Assembly (NCBI RefSeq): GCF_958295425.1
Contig: NC_081150.1
Coordinates: forward strand, 598,501-662,500
Source: Solea solea
Taxonomy: Eukaryota; Chordata; Actinopteri; Pleuronectiformes; Soleidae
DNA: 64,000 bases
Direction of reading: 5' to 3'
A program made the position numbers and the translations under genes. Shown here one piece after another: positions 47,791 through 59,690 of the stretch (within the stretch, counting starts at the first letter, position 1; the number at the start of each line of letters is the position of its first letter). The notes below the pieces were generated by a model. It searched no databases. It had not been told where the DNA came from and was given only the letters and a program-made list of their open reading frames with translations.

Positions 47791-49730
47791 CACAGACGAG
47801 CTTTGGATGTGCAGCACAATCTGTGTGTGGAACAATCACTGATGTGTTTGGTTTATTCAAGTAAAAATAGACCCTTATTCTGAGCACAGTTAGAAGACCT
47901 TCACCTGCTGATTTGGTTGTATTCCGTGAACAGGTCACTGTATGAACCGAAGAGCCAACCTGGTAACTGTGTTATGGACCAATACTTGTATTACAAATGT
48001 AATTTTGTGATGAAATGGAAGCCAATGAACACATGGTGGTGTATTCAGAGTTTGATGTATGTCTGAATAAGCTGGAGATGTTTATAGTAGTGGAGTCTGG
48101 TGGATATGAATGCATGAACTGACTTGAGATGTGAATTCTTTAAAAGCATAATAAGCCTAATAAGACACGGCATCGGGTGTCAAAGAATGTTTCCAGCTTA
48201 GCTTCTGCTCTTAGTTTTGGCAAACAGGCCTGTAGGAAAGTACACTGTGGTGCTCCCTACTCTATTTGTAGAGCTCTGAGAATGAGGTAGAAACATGAGT
48301 TCTGAAAATGAGCCGTCAGATGAGGAGTATAGTTTAGGCTCAAACCCACAAATGATCCTTCTGTGGAATAGAAGTTGAAAGTGGATATTAAAATCATTAT
48401 CCAGACATCTATCATCCTTTTATCAAACTATCTTTTTACCGTATAAGGGATTATTAGCAGCATTTTCGATGCTGTAATTTTCAGTTGTTCTTTGGTTGAG
48501 TGAGGGTAAGTTTAAACTATAAAAACATCTCTACATTTCAGACCAAGTGGATGTGGATTTGCGCTGTTGCTGCCAATGTTGCTGTTTGTTTTCCAAGTTG
48601 ATGCAAATACTTGGTCTCAGATACACTGGCAGTGGTGAACTGTGGTCTGCTGCAGCGAGAATACCCTCAACTACAGAATCAGACATCAATCTTCTAGTTG
48701 CAACAGCGTTTTTTTAAATGCAATCAAAATGTGACTTGTTCCTTTTCATTTCACCTTGGTTCTGTGCATGAGTCCAACCTCTCAACCTCAACCTCTGTCA
48801 CAAAGAAAAGCTCTGCACTAGAAGCAGCACGAGTTGCCAGACCATCTGTCCAATTACCTACAAGAACAGTGGAAACATGATACATTTTATTATATCTAAA
48901 TATTTTTTAATGAAAGGGACCAATGTCCCCACCTTTATTTGCAAAAACAAATTGCTTGAGTGCAAATTCTGTCAAAGAACGGTGTTGATATGTATCCAGT
49001 GGCAAGTTTTTTGTCACTCTGCATGCATCATCCGGATCATTGGTCTATCCATTTTCTTACTGAGGCATTGTGATCTACATCCGTTGGTCACGCCTCTTGC
49101 AAGTGGGAGGTGACCACACCCACAACTACACAACTTAAAACAATTTAATTCTTTAAGTTGACAGAGCATACATTTAGTCTCCTCATCAGTCTTAAAAGTT
49201 TTCTCCAAGTTTCTTCTTCATGAGTGAATTGGTTTCTTCTATTATGTTCAGGTCAAACTCTGGGGCCGACATTATCTAACTCTGTTTGTCCAACTTTGAG
49301 AACTTACAATTTCAATTGCACTAACACATTTCCATGTCTTTAAAAAAGTCTGTTTTTTGTTGGACTAACACAATAATCAGATTGTTTTTGTCATGTCAAC
49401 ATGTTTGTTGTGATGAATGTTGTGAAAGCTTGTTTGCGTCTCCTCCCTTTGGCTGAAATTGAGTCTTCAGGATCAGTTTCAGGATCTGTACTGAAAACAG
49501 AGTGGGTGCCGCCTCGCTATACAGTCCCTGACACAGCTAAAGGCATTTAGTTGCATTCACTCTAGGGAGTGAATGTTGTACTCAATATAATGTGTTTGGG
49601 GGGCTTTGTTTTGCAGAACTCTATTTCTTTGGTTGCCATGGATTAAGGCTGACAGACTGGAAAAGCTTGTTTAGGGCACAGAGGAAAGGCTGAGATGGAA
49701 TATCAGACCCAAGGCCAAGGACAGGCTATC

Positions 49731-49752
49731 TGTGTGTGTGTGTGTGTGTGTG
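49731..49752. repeat. (TG)n microsatellite
   Basis: About 11 TG units. Confidence 0.9.
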
Positions 49753-50136
49753 GTATATTGTGATTTGCCTAGTAAATGAACATGGGAGAAGACAGATGTG
49801 AAGTGGGTATAAGGTTGGAATAATTCAGCATTGTAAGTGAAAGGAATCTTATTTCACACTGAGTGAAGTAAACAGCTGCATGTGTTGCTGCGGACTTCCA
49901 TTGTGAGCAGGAACGACGGCCTAACCAAACCTCGACAGCTGGAGACTGGACAACAACACCAGCATCAACCGTTTATCATCAATCACATCAATTCAACTAA
50001 ATGTAAAACACGGTGTTTTACATGAAAACACATCTATACATAGTCTTCTTCTTCTCCATTTATTGTCATCGTCTGTTACACCAACTGTCTTCATGTCCTT
50101 CACAGCATCCATGAACCTTCTCTGTGGTCTTCTGGT

Positions 50137-50715
50137 GCAACTCGACACGCCTCGTCTCAGCACGGCACGGTTATTTTGCGTTCCCACCAGATATGGGGTG
50201 GAGTGGCTCAGTGGTTAAGACCCTACCTTGTGTACCAAAGACATCATGGTCGCAAGTTCGATTCCACCCCTGGCTAATTGTACTTGATTCAATTGTAAGT
50301 CGCTTTGGATAAAAGCGTCTGCTAAAATGACATGTAATGTAATGATAGTACCTGGTAGTTCTTTTAGTAAGCGAGCAGAGGTGATACTACGCATGACATC
50401 GCCAGATCGCCAGACTGCCGGCCACCGATTGGTCAGAGTGCCGTCACAGGAAAGAGGCGTGAGCAAGACTTCCGACACAAGAATCAAGCCGAACAATGCC
50501 GAACTATAGATCAGTTAAAAAGACTTAACAATCCTAAAAACGTGGGTTCATCTCCAACAATTACCAGGGAAATGTCTAAAATCTCAATACTTAACAGAGG
50601 AGTCTGGTGTATTTAGCGACAGCACTGCTGATCGTGATCACAAACCCTGCGGCTGCGTTTCAGATGGAGTCTGTGCTCCAGTCATGGAGGAAGCACTGAA
50701 CACATATTTGTACAC
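50137..50715. mobile_element. MITE family B, copy 3, split by a SINE
   Basis: The left end (GCCTCGTCTCAGCACGGCAC) and GATAGTACCTGGTAG / CATCGCCAGA blocks match copy 2. The right part (AGAGGAGTCTGGTGTATTT and GGAGTCTGTGCTCCAGTCA) is the reverse complement of the 61885-62005 part of copy 4. The element therefore shows both halves of the family. It is interrupted at 50194-50343 by a tRNA-derived SINE. Confidence 0.7.
50194..50343 (+). mobile_element. tRNA-derived SINE inserted in MITE B
   Basis: The head contains a Pol III A box (TGGCTCAGTGGTTAAGAC) and B box (AGTTCGATTCC) about 40 nt apart. The tail TAAGTCGCTTTGGATAAAAG then CGTCTGCTAAAATGAC is a hallmark of a widespread fish SINE group. It ends in a short ATGTA repeat. 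A proper cloverleaf is not intact, so it is not a tRNA gene. Confidence 0.8.
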
Positions 50716-50869
50716 ACATGGATACATAAACTATTGTCACAGCAGCTAACTGTTGCCAGAGTCATAACAATAAACAAAACATAATACAAATATGATGACT
50801 GATTGTAGCCGTATGAGCGTTTTTGTGTTACTTTTCCCCCTCGCTCATTTTTGTTTATTGGTTGCCATG

Positions 50870-51260
50870 GTTGCACTTCCGGTAATCATTGAGGGAGCCG
50901 ATACAAAAGCGTTAGTCCGCGCGCCGGCTCTTCCTCTGCTCCCAGTGTCGCCTGTCACTTCCGGTGTAGGGGTCACATCTTTCTCCTCTCGTCAGTGTCA
51001 GTGTCTGTTTCTACTACAAGAAGGTACGTACGTACGTACGCACGTTGTTATTAATCGTAACGTACGTAGCAGTTTTGAATAAAGTAACTTCGGTGTCATT
51101 AACCATTGAACGGCCGCTGCTGCTTTGTAGCTTCTGTGTTTTGGGTCATGGTTGCGGCTGCTGCGCGGTGCTCGTCGGAAGCTTCCAGCACGAGCACACG
51201 CCGCACCGCAACGATCGTTCGGCCGCAGCCGCGCACGACTGCTTTTATTGGGGAGTGAAT
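50870..51260 (+). promoter_or_regulatory. CpG-rich candidate promoter with twin ETS motifs
   Basis: This is the only CpG-dense stretch in the window. Two identical ACTTCCGGT motifs (50875-50883 and 50957-50965) match the ETS/GABP site of TATA-less housekeeping promoters. A good splice donor, AAG/GTACGT, sits at 51023/51024 inside a (GTAC)n run. Further CpG-rich sequence to 51240 includes a GC-rich imperfect inverted repeat centred on GGAAGCTTCC. No known gene is recognised downstream. An LTR or other retroelement promoter is an alternative. Confidence 0.45.
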
Positions 51261-51320
51261 GAGTGTGTGCGTGCGTGCGTGCGTGCGTGCGCGCGCGTGT
51301 GTGTGTGTTTGTGTGTGTCA
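51260..51320. repeat. (GTGC)n/(GT)n compound repeat
   Basis: GTGC units pass into GCGCGCG then GT units, an alternating purine-pyrimidine run with Z-DNA potential, at the edge of the CpG-rich stretch. Confidence 0.9.
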
Positions 51321-51551
51321 GGGATTTTGTAATGTAATTTTATTTAGTTAATTTAGAGATTGTGTTTTGTAATTTAGGTAATTGGGTTTTGTTTTGCTTT
51401 TCTTTTGTTAGTAGTTCAGTTGTTGTATGATTTATTTAGGCCTGTGACCTGCCCATGTCTATAGTTTTGTTAAGCATTGGAGATCTTTTTTTTCCTTCTG
51501 TTTTGAATGTATGAAACCCCACTAATGTGTTGTTATCCTCCCCTATTTCAG

Positions 51552-51802
51552 TGGTGCTGGTCTGGTGCTAGTCTGGTGGTGGTCTGGTGCTGGTCTGGTG
51601 GTGGTCTGGTGCTAGTCTGGTGGTGGTCTGGTGCTGGTCTGGTGCTGGTCTGGTGCTAGTCTGGTGCTAGTCTGGTGGTGGTCTGGTGGTGGTCTGGTGC
51701 TGGTCTGGTGCTGGTCTGGTGGTGGTCTGGTGCTGGTCTGGTGGTCTGGTGCTGGTCTGGTGGTGGTCTGGTGCTGGTCTGGTGCTGGTCTGGTGGTGGT
51801 GG
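51552..51802. repeat. 12-nt GT-rich minisatellite
   Basis: About 21 units of GGTCTGGTGCTG, GGTCTGGTGGTG and GCTAGTCTGGTG variants. The strand is rich in GG and GGTGGTGG runs. Long open frames across it on both strands are by-products of the 12-nt period, which is a multiple of three. Confidence 0.9.
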
Positions 51803-52035
51803 CGTCCTCCCGTGTTGTCTTGCTGTGTCCCTGGGAGCAGGTTTTAGTCACAGAGTGTCTGCCACGTGTTCCTGGTGATTATTGTGGTGTTTTTCTTCGG
51901 TGGATCCCTCCCCTGCCCGAGCCTTCGTCCACTCACTTTGGCCTCAGCCCTGTTTAGGTTTTTTTTTTTGTTTGGTATGAATGAGTTTCATTGAAGTTTT
52001 AAGAATTGATGTTTAATAAAAATTAAATGTTAACT
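51552..52035 (+). ncRNA. Possible terminal exon of a non-coding transcript
   Basis: A strong acceptor (TCCTCCCCTATTTCAG, ending 51551) precedes this stretch and an AATAAA lies at 52015-52020. Joined to a first exon ending at 51023, this gives a two-exon transcript with a 528-nt intron. The frame open in the first exon (from 50792) would meet TAG within a few codons after the junction, so no credible protein results. The exon starts directly with a 12-nt minisatellite. This is a hypothesis from splice and polyA signals only. Confidence 0.25.
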
Positions 52036-53839
52036 TGGACGTCTCTTGCCCCCGAGTAACCTGAACTGTGTGCCTTGTAATTCAAATAACAATTCCCTGG
52101 GTGAAATTCCTGGGATGGCGTTGTCAAGATTTTAATAGTTTCTTTATCTCCTTCCCTCGCCACATAAATATAAGTGCTAGAATAACAGGAATTAAAATGA
52201 ATTTACTAATTGGCAAAATCAAAAACCAAGACAGAAAATGAATAATTAAATACCAAATCGAGTCATCATCAGTTTGAAGTCATGGAGCTAACTCGCCTTG
52301 CATTGCTGGGATTTTATTTTCTTGTTTAAAAAGCACAGCACAGGCTTTTACTGCTGCTGATAACGTTGATCTCTGTATGAACACAGCATCGTCTAAAAGA
52401 CACAAAAACAGCTTTCATGTCTTTATCAGTTTGAGTTACATAACTGTGTGGTCACAGTCAAAATGACGCAGTAAGAATGACAGTACTTCTCCTCGGAGCC
52501 AACGTTGACATCCCATAATAAGCACCCCTGATGGTGGTCGGCTTACATGTGCATTCACAAAACTGCAACTTTTTCAATTGTGCTCAACCTATTAATACTT
52601 GATGTTCATCAACGTAACCTCAGTACAGAGTATTGTGGACGGGACGCATCATGTGTGTGTGTGTGTGTTTGTTTTTAATGTGCAGTAATGTGCATGTTAC
52701 TCAGTCACTCTAATAGGACACATGGAATAATCTAATGTTTGTCTGTTTTTCATCTGCGAGGCAGCGAGATGAATAAAAGCACACGCGTTGTCATTGCTGT
52801 CGCAGGTTTTATGGGTTCAGTTTCAATTGTTTCTAGAAATGAAGGGTTAACGTCTAACTTTGTACCTGCCTGTCTGGCGACCACCTTGAGGCTCGAATCC
52901 ACGTTGCAATCTGCCACAGCAGGTACCAAGAAACAGACGAGACAAAGCACTGATTGTCACTGGTGTTATCTGAGCCCAGTGATGGCAGTTGGCAGGGTAG
53001 GATTCCCCTGCAGTGAAAATGCAAAGTGACAGCGTGTTATTGTGATAAATTTAAGCAGGAGTCCAGTCTTACTCCAGAAGGGGTTCTGTTGGCCACATAC
53101 AGCGACACAGTGATACTGAGGCCAACTTTGTAATGTGAGCTGAAGCCAACATGCCTGCTTTCCTTTGTGTGAGCAGTGAAAAACTGCTGTAGCTCGCAGC
53201 AAAATAACTGTCAGTGTGTGTTTGTTTCCAGTGGTCAGCTCTGAATCAATGTCTGAGTCCGTTCATTCAAACGTCAGACAAAACACTTTGTCCTCCGTTT
53301 CAAGTTTTATACGCTGTTTCAGAGTTTGGTTACAGTTTGAGAATAAACAGGATGGAGGCAGTTCACTCAGATAGAGCAACTCAACATGTGGGGCGGGAGG
53401 AAAAAAAGCAACTGGCAATGAATTGTGGGAACATATGGCACAGGATGGGAGTATAGCAACAGGAGGTCTCAGTATGGCTTAAAGCTACAGTAGGCAGGAT
53501 TTTTGGCGTTGTTGCACAGTCATTCCATGTAAATTGAGTGAGATCAACACTTGTGCATCTCCACTGGGCTCAGTATACAGCAGGTGCTCTTACTGTCCCA
53601 CCACAGGTTGGTCTCAAGGTCCTCAACTGTAAAGATTCCATCTTTGGGGAAATGATTGAAATATGTTTGACCAGGGCAGTCGCTCTGACTCCAGGCAGCA
53701 ACTTTAGCCCTTCAATTCGGGATTGCCCTCTGTGTGCTCCCTGTGCTGAGACAACTGGGGGCAGGAAGCTGTGTGATAAGTGAAGAACTTGGGTAGACAA
53801 CATCTTTGTGATGAAAATGATCAGGAATTCTAGGCTACA
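52036..53839. other. Intergenic, nothing recognised
   Basis: CCCTGGGTGAAATTCCTGGG then TGGCGTTGTC (52094-52125) could be a primer-binding-site-like region after an LTR, weakly. The rest is unique. Confidence 0.4.
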
Positions 53840-54115
53840 GAGTGGTGGAGTGGCTAGCATTGTCGGCTCACAGCAAGAAGGTGACTGGTTTGGATCCCGG
53901 TTTGACTGAGGGCCTCTCTGTGTGCACGTGGGCTCTTTGTGGTTACTCCAGCTTCCTCCCATTATCCAAAAAAGATGCAGATTAGGGATTATATTAATTG
54001 GACACTCTAAATTGACCGTAGGTGTTGATGTGAGGGTGAGCGGCTGTTTTTACGCTGTCTTTAAATCAACTGAGATTGGCTGCAGCTCCCCTGTGTGAAT
54101 CCTGTGGTGGAGAAT
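53840..54115 (+). mobile_element. SINE-type repeat family 1, copy 4
   Basis: The head TGGTGGAGTGGCTAGCATTG with GGTGACTGGTTTGGATCCCG (A and B box-like) is followed by TTCCTCCCATTATCC, ATTAATTGGACACTCTAAAT and TGACCGTAGGTGTTGATG. It shows head and body in one copy. Confidence 0.65.
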
Positions 54116-56087
54116 GAATGAATAAACGATCAATAAATGTTTAAGAATACCATAATAACCTTTCAGCATTAAATCAATCAAGTGATTTGAGAGAGAGCCA
54201 GATAGGACACATCTGGCTGATGAAAGACTTTGGCACAATCCTGTTCGTTCACCGTGACATTGACTCACAAGTGGTAGTGGCTAAAATTGACCCCAACAAA
54301 ATGGGACGCTCCTTGAAGACGGTGACCTGACATCACCTAAGCAGACATGATGTGTGTGTTTTTGCTGAAGACTCAACATACAGTAGTCAGAAAGGAAGTG
54401 TCATCAGCTGTTATAATCGACACAGAGACAATGCAATTTACATACATTTACGTTTTGCACTGAATCACAAGACAATTGGACATAAAGTTCTGGACCTTTG
54501 CTGAGGAAAGTTTCTCTGACATTTAATTGAATATCTCTGCTCTCAGTATTGTCTCCAGACTGTATTGTAAACTGTATTGTCATAGAGAAGCATGTGATGC
54601 TTTTTGCTTATAGTGGTGTCGTGTTTGGTTTGGGTGTGTGTTGAATGTTGTTTTACATCAGAGTTTATTCTCTGTCAGTGTATAAAGAAATGAAACCTGT
54701 TGTGAAGCGAAACACCCCCTTAAAAAAAGGTAATGCACCCCCTCTAATTTGTGTGAAGCTGTTGCCATGGAGATGTGGGTCAGAGAGCTGATGTGCAAGT
54801 GCACTATGGATTTGGTGCTGGCAGTGCAGTGCTAAACAGCATGAGCCAGGGCCAGCAGAAAAAAACTCCAACTGAATGTAGGTCAGTGGGATTCTGTCGG
54901 GCAGAGGCAGCAGACTGAGGCACAAGTCAGGGCAGAGGAGGTGGAAGAGCAGCGGGGGGAGGAAGGCGAGGAGCTGGTAAATACCAGCTCATGTGTAGAT
55001 TGATTTGTTGCAATAAAAATGCTTTGCCTTTTTCCTATTGGCAAAAGTGTTTTGTTGCAGCGTCGCTCTGCTGTTGCCTGAAAACATACATGAAGCATCA
55101 CAATGATTCAAATCCATGATTACAGTTAGATTAGTGTATTGGCTGGTGCATTCAGGTGCAAAGCAATGGGATTTTGGTGGGAGACACTCAAATTTTGGAT
55201 GTTAAATTACAAAGCCGCCATGTATTAGACAGCTAATATTAGAATTGTATTAGACAGCTACTACTGGTCATTGTTTATCCTCTCAGAATGTGCAGGTTCT
55301 TTCTCTCATTTCTTCACCTTTCTCTTCCAAATTCTGTACATTTGGACTCATTTTTTTTATGAGGCCTCTTCCAAAAATGAAGTAAATGTTTCCAGCTGTG
55401 TGTCACATGTCTTGGCCTCAAAACTCTTGAAATTTAAGAAAGGCCAAATAATTTAAAGGAAATTGTTGTTTAAATACAGAGAAAACTGAAATTATGATGC
55501 AAGAAATAAATTAATCAATAAAATGAGAAATAATGTCATGTGGGTTTGGACTGAATTGGCGTGAATTTCAGTCCAAATATTTGTATTTGTCGTCCCAAGA
55601 TGAGAAAGTCAACTGATATTTGTGACATGTCTTTGACATGCTTTGCAGGCAGTATCCCAAACAACACACATCTGTATTATAGATGTTATACTGCACCTTC
55701 ACTGACATCATAAATGGTCATAGATATAGTTTTATTTCTTTTATTTACTTGTAAAAAAAAAAAAAAGGAATAAAAAAAGAATCATCTGTAGGAATCGGTT
55801 ATACCTCTGGTGAGAATAAAAATATGCCTGATGGTTCAGATTTGGTTCAGAATGAAGAGAAAATGAAGCTTATGCTGTCGTTCCTTTACATCGGAACTCA
55901 GAAGTTTTAACGTTGCTGTGATGTTAACCTCGAGTTCATTGAGAAGTTGAAAAAAACCATGGAACACAAACGTATTCTGTATTTGATCCAAGTTCAATTG
56001 TATTATTTTAGTGACTAAAACTAGGCAGCAGTAGATTAGCAACTCTCGTGTTTCTTCAATATAAAAATGTTAAATTGATCAACAGAC
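54116..56087. other. Intergenic, nothing recognised
   Basis: Short frames only. Confidence 0.5.
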
Positions 56088-56196
56088 TTTGGTGCAGGGG
56101 AATGAGTGGTTCACAAACGTCAGTTTCCAACTTTAAAAGGCCTAACAGCAAGATAAATTGGCAAAGGTATCCTTAAGACAGCATCTACTTAAAGTA
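56088..56196. repeat. Interspersed repeat family D, copy 2
   Basis: GACTTTGGTGCAGGGGAATG, AACAGCAAGATAAATTGGCA and CAGCATCTACTTAAAG match 37001-37120. Confidence 0.55.
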
Positions 56197-56868
56197 ACCA
56201 GCATATTTATTTATTTTAAAATAATCTCACATCAAACCTATATCAAATGTTCATCCAAAGAAATGTAAGATACAGACAAGACTGTGAGATCAGAGTCAGC
56301 ATCATGTTCAAAGACAGAGTTATAATTCAGCAATCTGTTTAAATGTTAAAGACTTTTACTTCTTAGCCTCGAGGCACAATACAGAGCTACTTCTCCTGCA
56401 TCAGCAAAAAGGATTCAAAGCCCTGGTGAATCTGTGACAGTGCAGGAACACCCCCCACCCCACACTCCATTCTCCATCATCCCAGACAGACAAAAGCTCC
56501 AGATGAGAGATGGATTGCTGTCCCTTCCTTTTGAGAACCGCCTGTTCAAAGGAAAATGCTAATGACATGCTGGAAAGCAAACGGGGGGTGCAGTAAAACT
56601 GGCACGGCGTCGCTATTGTCATTCTGATTCACAACCTTGACAGGAGAAATAATTGACTAACCACTGGTGAGCAGAAGTAAACTGAGTCACTGAGCAGGTT
56701 CAATAGAAGTACATTAGTGCTGCCACTCTCCACTTTAGCTGCCTCAAACAGTCTTTGTGAAACTGTGGAACTGGACTTTTCCTCTTATTTGTTTCAAGAA
56801 CTTCCCCACAGTAAAGACAATTGTCTTATATCAGTATATCGTATATCAGACACCAAACAACACAAAAG
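56197..56868. other. Intergenic, nothing recognised
   Basis: No exon or repeat recognised. Confidence 0.5.
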
Positions 56869-57300
56869 CTGTGTTTCCACCGAGTGGAACGGTCCAGTTT
56901 GGTACAGTACGGTACATAATGGTTTTTTTGCGTTTTCATTTGGAATAAACAACCAACCGTTCCATTCTTTGGCACCCTTCTCTTGGTATGGTACGGCCAG
57001 GGTGGAGCTAGACCGTCTCCACCCACGACAGTCAGCTGATTGAGGCAACAGCAAAATGTCCGTCCCTTGCGATCGGTGTAAATATCCCATCTCAGATAAA
57101 ACTCGATGTGTTGTTGCCACAAACTGAGCAGGAAACAAAGAGCTGCTGGGTGTCCTCCATTGTTGTCCTTTGTGTTGTGTTTGATGTCATTGTTCACCTA
57201 ACAAGTAAAGGTAGTGTAATGCAAGATTAACCCAGGGCAGTACTAAACCAAACCATTCCACACTGTACCAAACGGAAACCGCACCATGATGGAAACAGTG
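56869..57300. mobile_element. MITE family A, copy 2
   Basis: It has the same ends and body as 22149-22583 in the same orientation: GTTTCCACCGAGTGGAAC, TTGGCACCCTTCTCTTGGTA, CTCCATTGTTGTC and ATGGAAACAG. The minus-strand frames of both copies share an NGG-containing start, so a short remnant of an ancestral transposon protein is possible. Confidence 0.7.
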
Positions 57301-57324
57301 AGTGGTTTACAATAATGACTGTTG

Positions 57325-57425
57325 AAAGACAACAAGGACTTAGACTTACTTTATTGTCATTCAAGTATCCACAGGGTGTATACAGAACAAAAGGTCGTTG
57401 TAATATTGCTCAGACAAAGTTAGGT
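57325..57425. repeat. Retroelement end-like repeat
   Basis: GGACTTAGACTTACTTTATT then GTCATTCAAGTATCC is a common fish repeat end, related in style to 41273. Confidence 0.4.
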
Positions 57426-57799
57426 AAAGTGCAGCGATTGTTGTGGTTTGTGCCTTATATAGACCGTTGTTGAAGCACAAGTAGCAATTTGTATGAAACT
57501 TTAAAAAATGTATGAAACTTTAAAAGGGCATAAGTATGTATATGAATATGAATTATTACACAATCAAGGAGTGAAATATCAATACATATACTGTATTGTT
57601 TTTTTCTTTGACACTGTTTGCATGTGACAGATGGAGTCAATGAAGGTTTTGCAATGAAATAGATAGAATGAATAGATCCTCAGTGAGCGCCTGTGTCCAG
57701 GTACAGTTGATATTCCTTTAGGCAGATGACGCTCCATCATTGCACAACTCCAGATTTAAATAAAAAAAAGTGTGTTCAGTATCTGCTGCTTCACATGCC

Positions 57800-57800
<1 letters not shown>

Positions 57801-57844
<44 letters not shown>

Positions 57845-57845
57845 G
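57801..57845. repeat. (TAA)n microsatellite
   Basis: About 14 TAA units, followed by ATTTTATTTGTATTGAAC and AAAGTGCTACAT of a reversed SINE/LINE tail. Confidence 0.9.
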
Positions 57846-57905
57846 ATTTTATTTGTATTGAACTTTACATTCGAACAACAAATCTCAAAGTGCTACATAA
57901 AAATA

Positions 57906-59487
57906 AATAAAATAAAAAATAAATTTATTAAGCTAATTAACTGGCTGTGAAATAAAACATCAAATAATGATGTACAAGTGTCACTTAAGGTGAACATGGA
58001 AAAACATTAACTCACAAACTCCAGTTATTAGCCGACTTGGTTGAACTAAGCTAACGTTACGTTAGCTATGTTGGCAGATTAGCAGATTAGCGGGAAAACA
58101 AAGTTTGTGTTTTTTCATTCTTTTCTTTGTCTTTGGTTGACTGTCCAGTAACATGACTGTCCAGTAACATGTCTCAATTTGTCCAGTGTGTGCACGGATA
58201 CTGTCTCCTGATATTGTACCTTATTTGAAGAAATAGTACATTTTTGTACCCTTTACTGCTTTGGAACATCGGTACAATAAGTACAATAATTAGCCAGAAG
58301 GGCTTATATTTACCACATCTGTACCCCTGGCTATAACACCTGCCACGTGGGGTCAGGTTCCTGCCCTTCCTAAGATGATGCCCTAGCAGTTGTTGACCAT
58401 AAAATCACAGCGTTACTCTGCATACTGACATAGTGCGTGACAAGTGCCAGCTGAAACCTTGTGCTCTTCTATCACTGGAGCAAGTGTTTGAAATACGTGA
58501 CGTTGGAAATGAGAATATCATTTTAACGTTGATGGATGAGCGGCAGTGACAGCTTCGGGCACTTTCTGCTGCTTTAAAATTGCCTTTTCTCTCCCACGGA
58601 CTGAGCTGACGCACAAGCCAAGAACTCTCAGGCAACATTGTTGTCACTTGTAAGTGAAATCCTCATTTAAACAAGATGATTGTGTAACCAGTCAAGGCCC
58701 TATCACTGGGGAAACCTGGAGCTCTTTCTATTGTGAACAAGGAATGAGCAGCACAACAGAATTAGCTGAGATAAAGCACCTATTCAGCAGGCACAGACTG
58801 ATTAGTTCACCGCTTGCCATTAAGACGTCTCTATATAATTAATCTCAAAGTGCTGGATATGATGCATTGAATAATTTAGCGATTTAATGTGAGTCTGTGA
58901 CAGCTGGATCTGTGAAGATTGGAAAGTATTTTTTGAAATGATTTCTGAATACTTGAAGAAAAGCTGATGTTTTTAAGCATCACTTTGGAAGAATTAGGAT
59001 TATTTTGTTGTTCGCACAGTAAGACCTCTGTTTGACTGTGATCATTCTCAACTCAACATTTTCAGGTGACGCTGCTGCAGTCGTCTCAAAGGAAACAGAA
59101 CACTATTCTCCAGCTGGTTCTTACTTCTATTACTGTGGCTACGTCCAAACTCCACAGAAACTGAGCATTTTACATCCATGAAGATAGAGAACTTTAAAAA
59201 CTCTGCTGATTCTGTTTTAGCTTGAAAACTCCGGGGCTGTGATTTAGTCTGGTTGGACAGAAAGGTAACACAGTTACCTGCCTTCATTAGTTTCCCCCAC
59301 TCTGATCTTTTTTTACACTGATGCTCATGCCCAGTGTATCTGAGTGGTCACATGACATGTGTTTTCAGGTGTGTAAGTATGGAGCTGTAACATGCTTTCA
59401 AATGAACATGCAGAATATGGATAACTTTAGGTAATGTTTAGGACAGTTAATGACAATATGCTTTTAAGGTCCAGTGTGTTTAGCGCC
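57906..59487. other. Intergenic, nothing coding
   Basis: 59130-59290 (GGCTACGTCCAAACTCC, CTTGAAAACTCCGG) resembles the decayed MITE at 47385. Confidence 0.4.
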
Positions 59488-59690
59488 ACACAGTGGTGTA
59501 GTGGCTTGCACTTGTTGTCTTGCAGCAAAAAGACCCAGGTTCGCAACCTGGTTGGACTATGAGCCTTTCTTTAAGGAGTTTGTATGTTCTCCCCGTGCGT
59601 GCATGGGCTTATGCCAGTTTCCTCCCACAGTCCAAAAGCATGCAGAGGTTAATTGGACAACGTGGGAGACAATGAATGATTGTGTAACAT
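59488..59690 (+). mobile_element. SINE-type repeat family 1, copy 5
   Basis: The head GTGGTGTAGTGGCTTGCACT with the B box GGTTCGCAACC is followed by GGAGTTTGTATGTTCTCCCC and TTTCCTCCCACAGTCCAAAA; the 3' part is lost. Confidence 0.65.

Larger units (their letters stand above)
46752..50136. other. Intergenic, nothing coding
   Basis: 47385-47545 (CCACGTCCAGACGG, GTGAAAACTC) looks like a decayed MITE. A 9-bp stem-loop lies at 49554-49575 (CATTCACTC / GAGTGAATG). Confidence 0.45.

Noticed and set aside
50196..50270. Possible tRNA gene
   Set aside because: A and B boxes are present but the T-arm and acceptor do not fold properly, and a SINE tail follows.
51612..51957. Repetitive frames over the 12-nt minisatellite on both strands
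   Set aside because: The period is a multiple of three, so open frames arise automatically.
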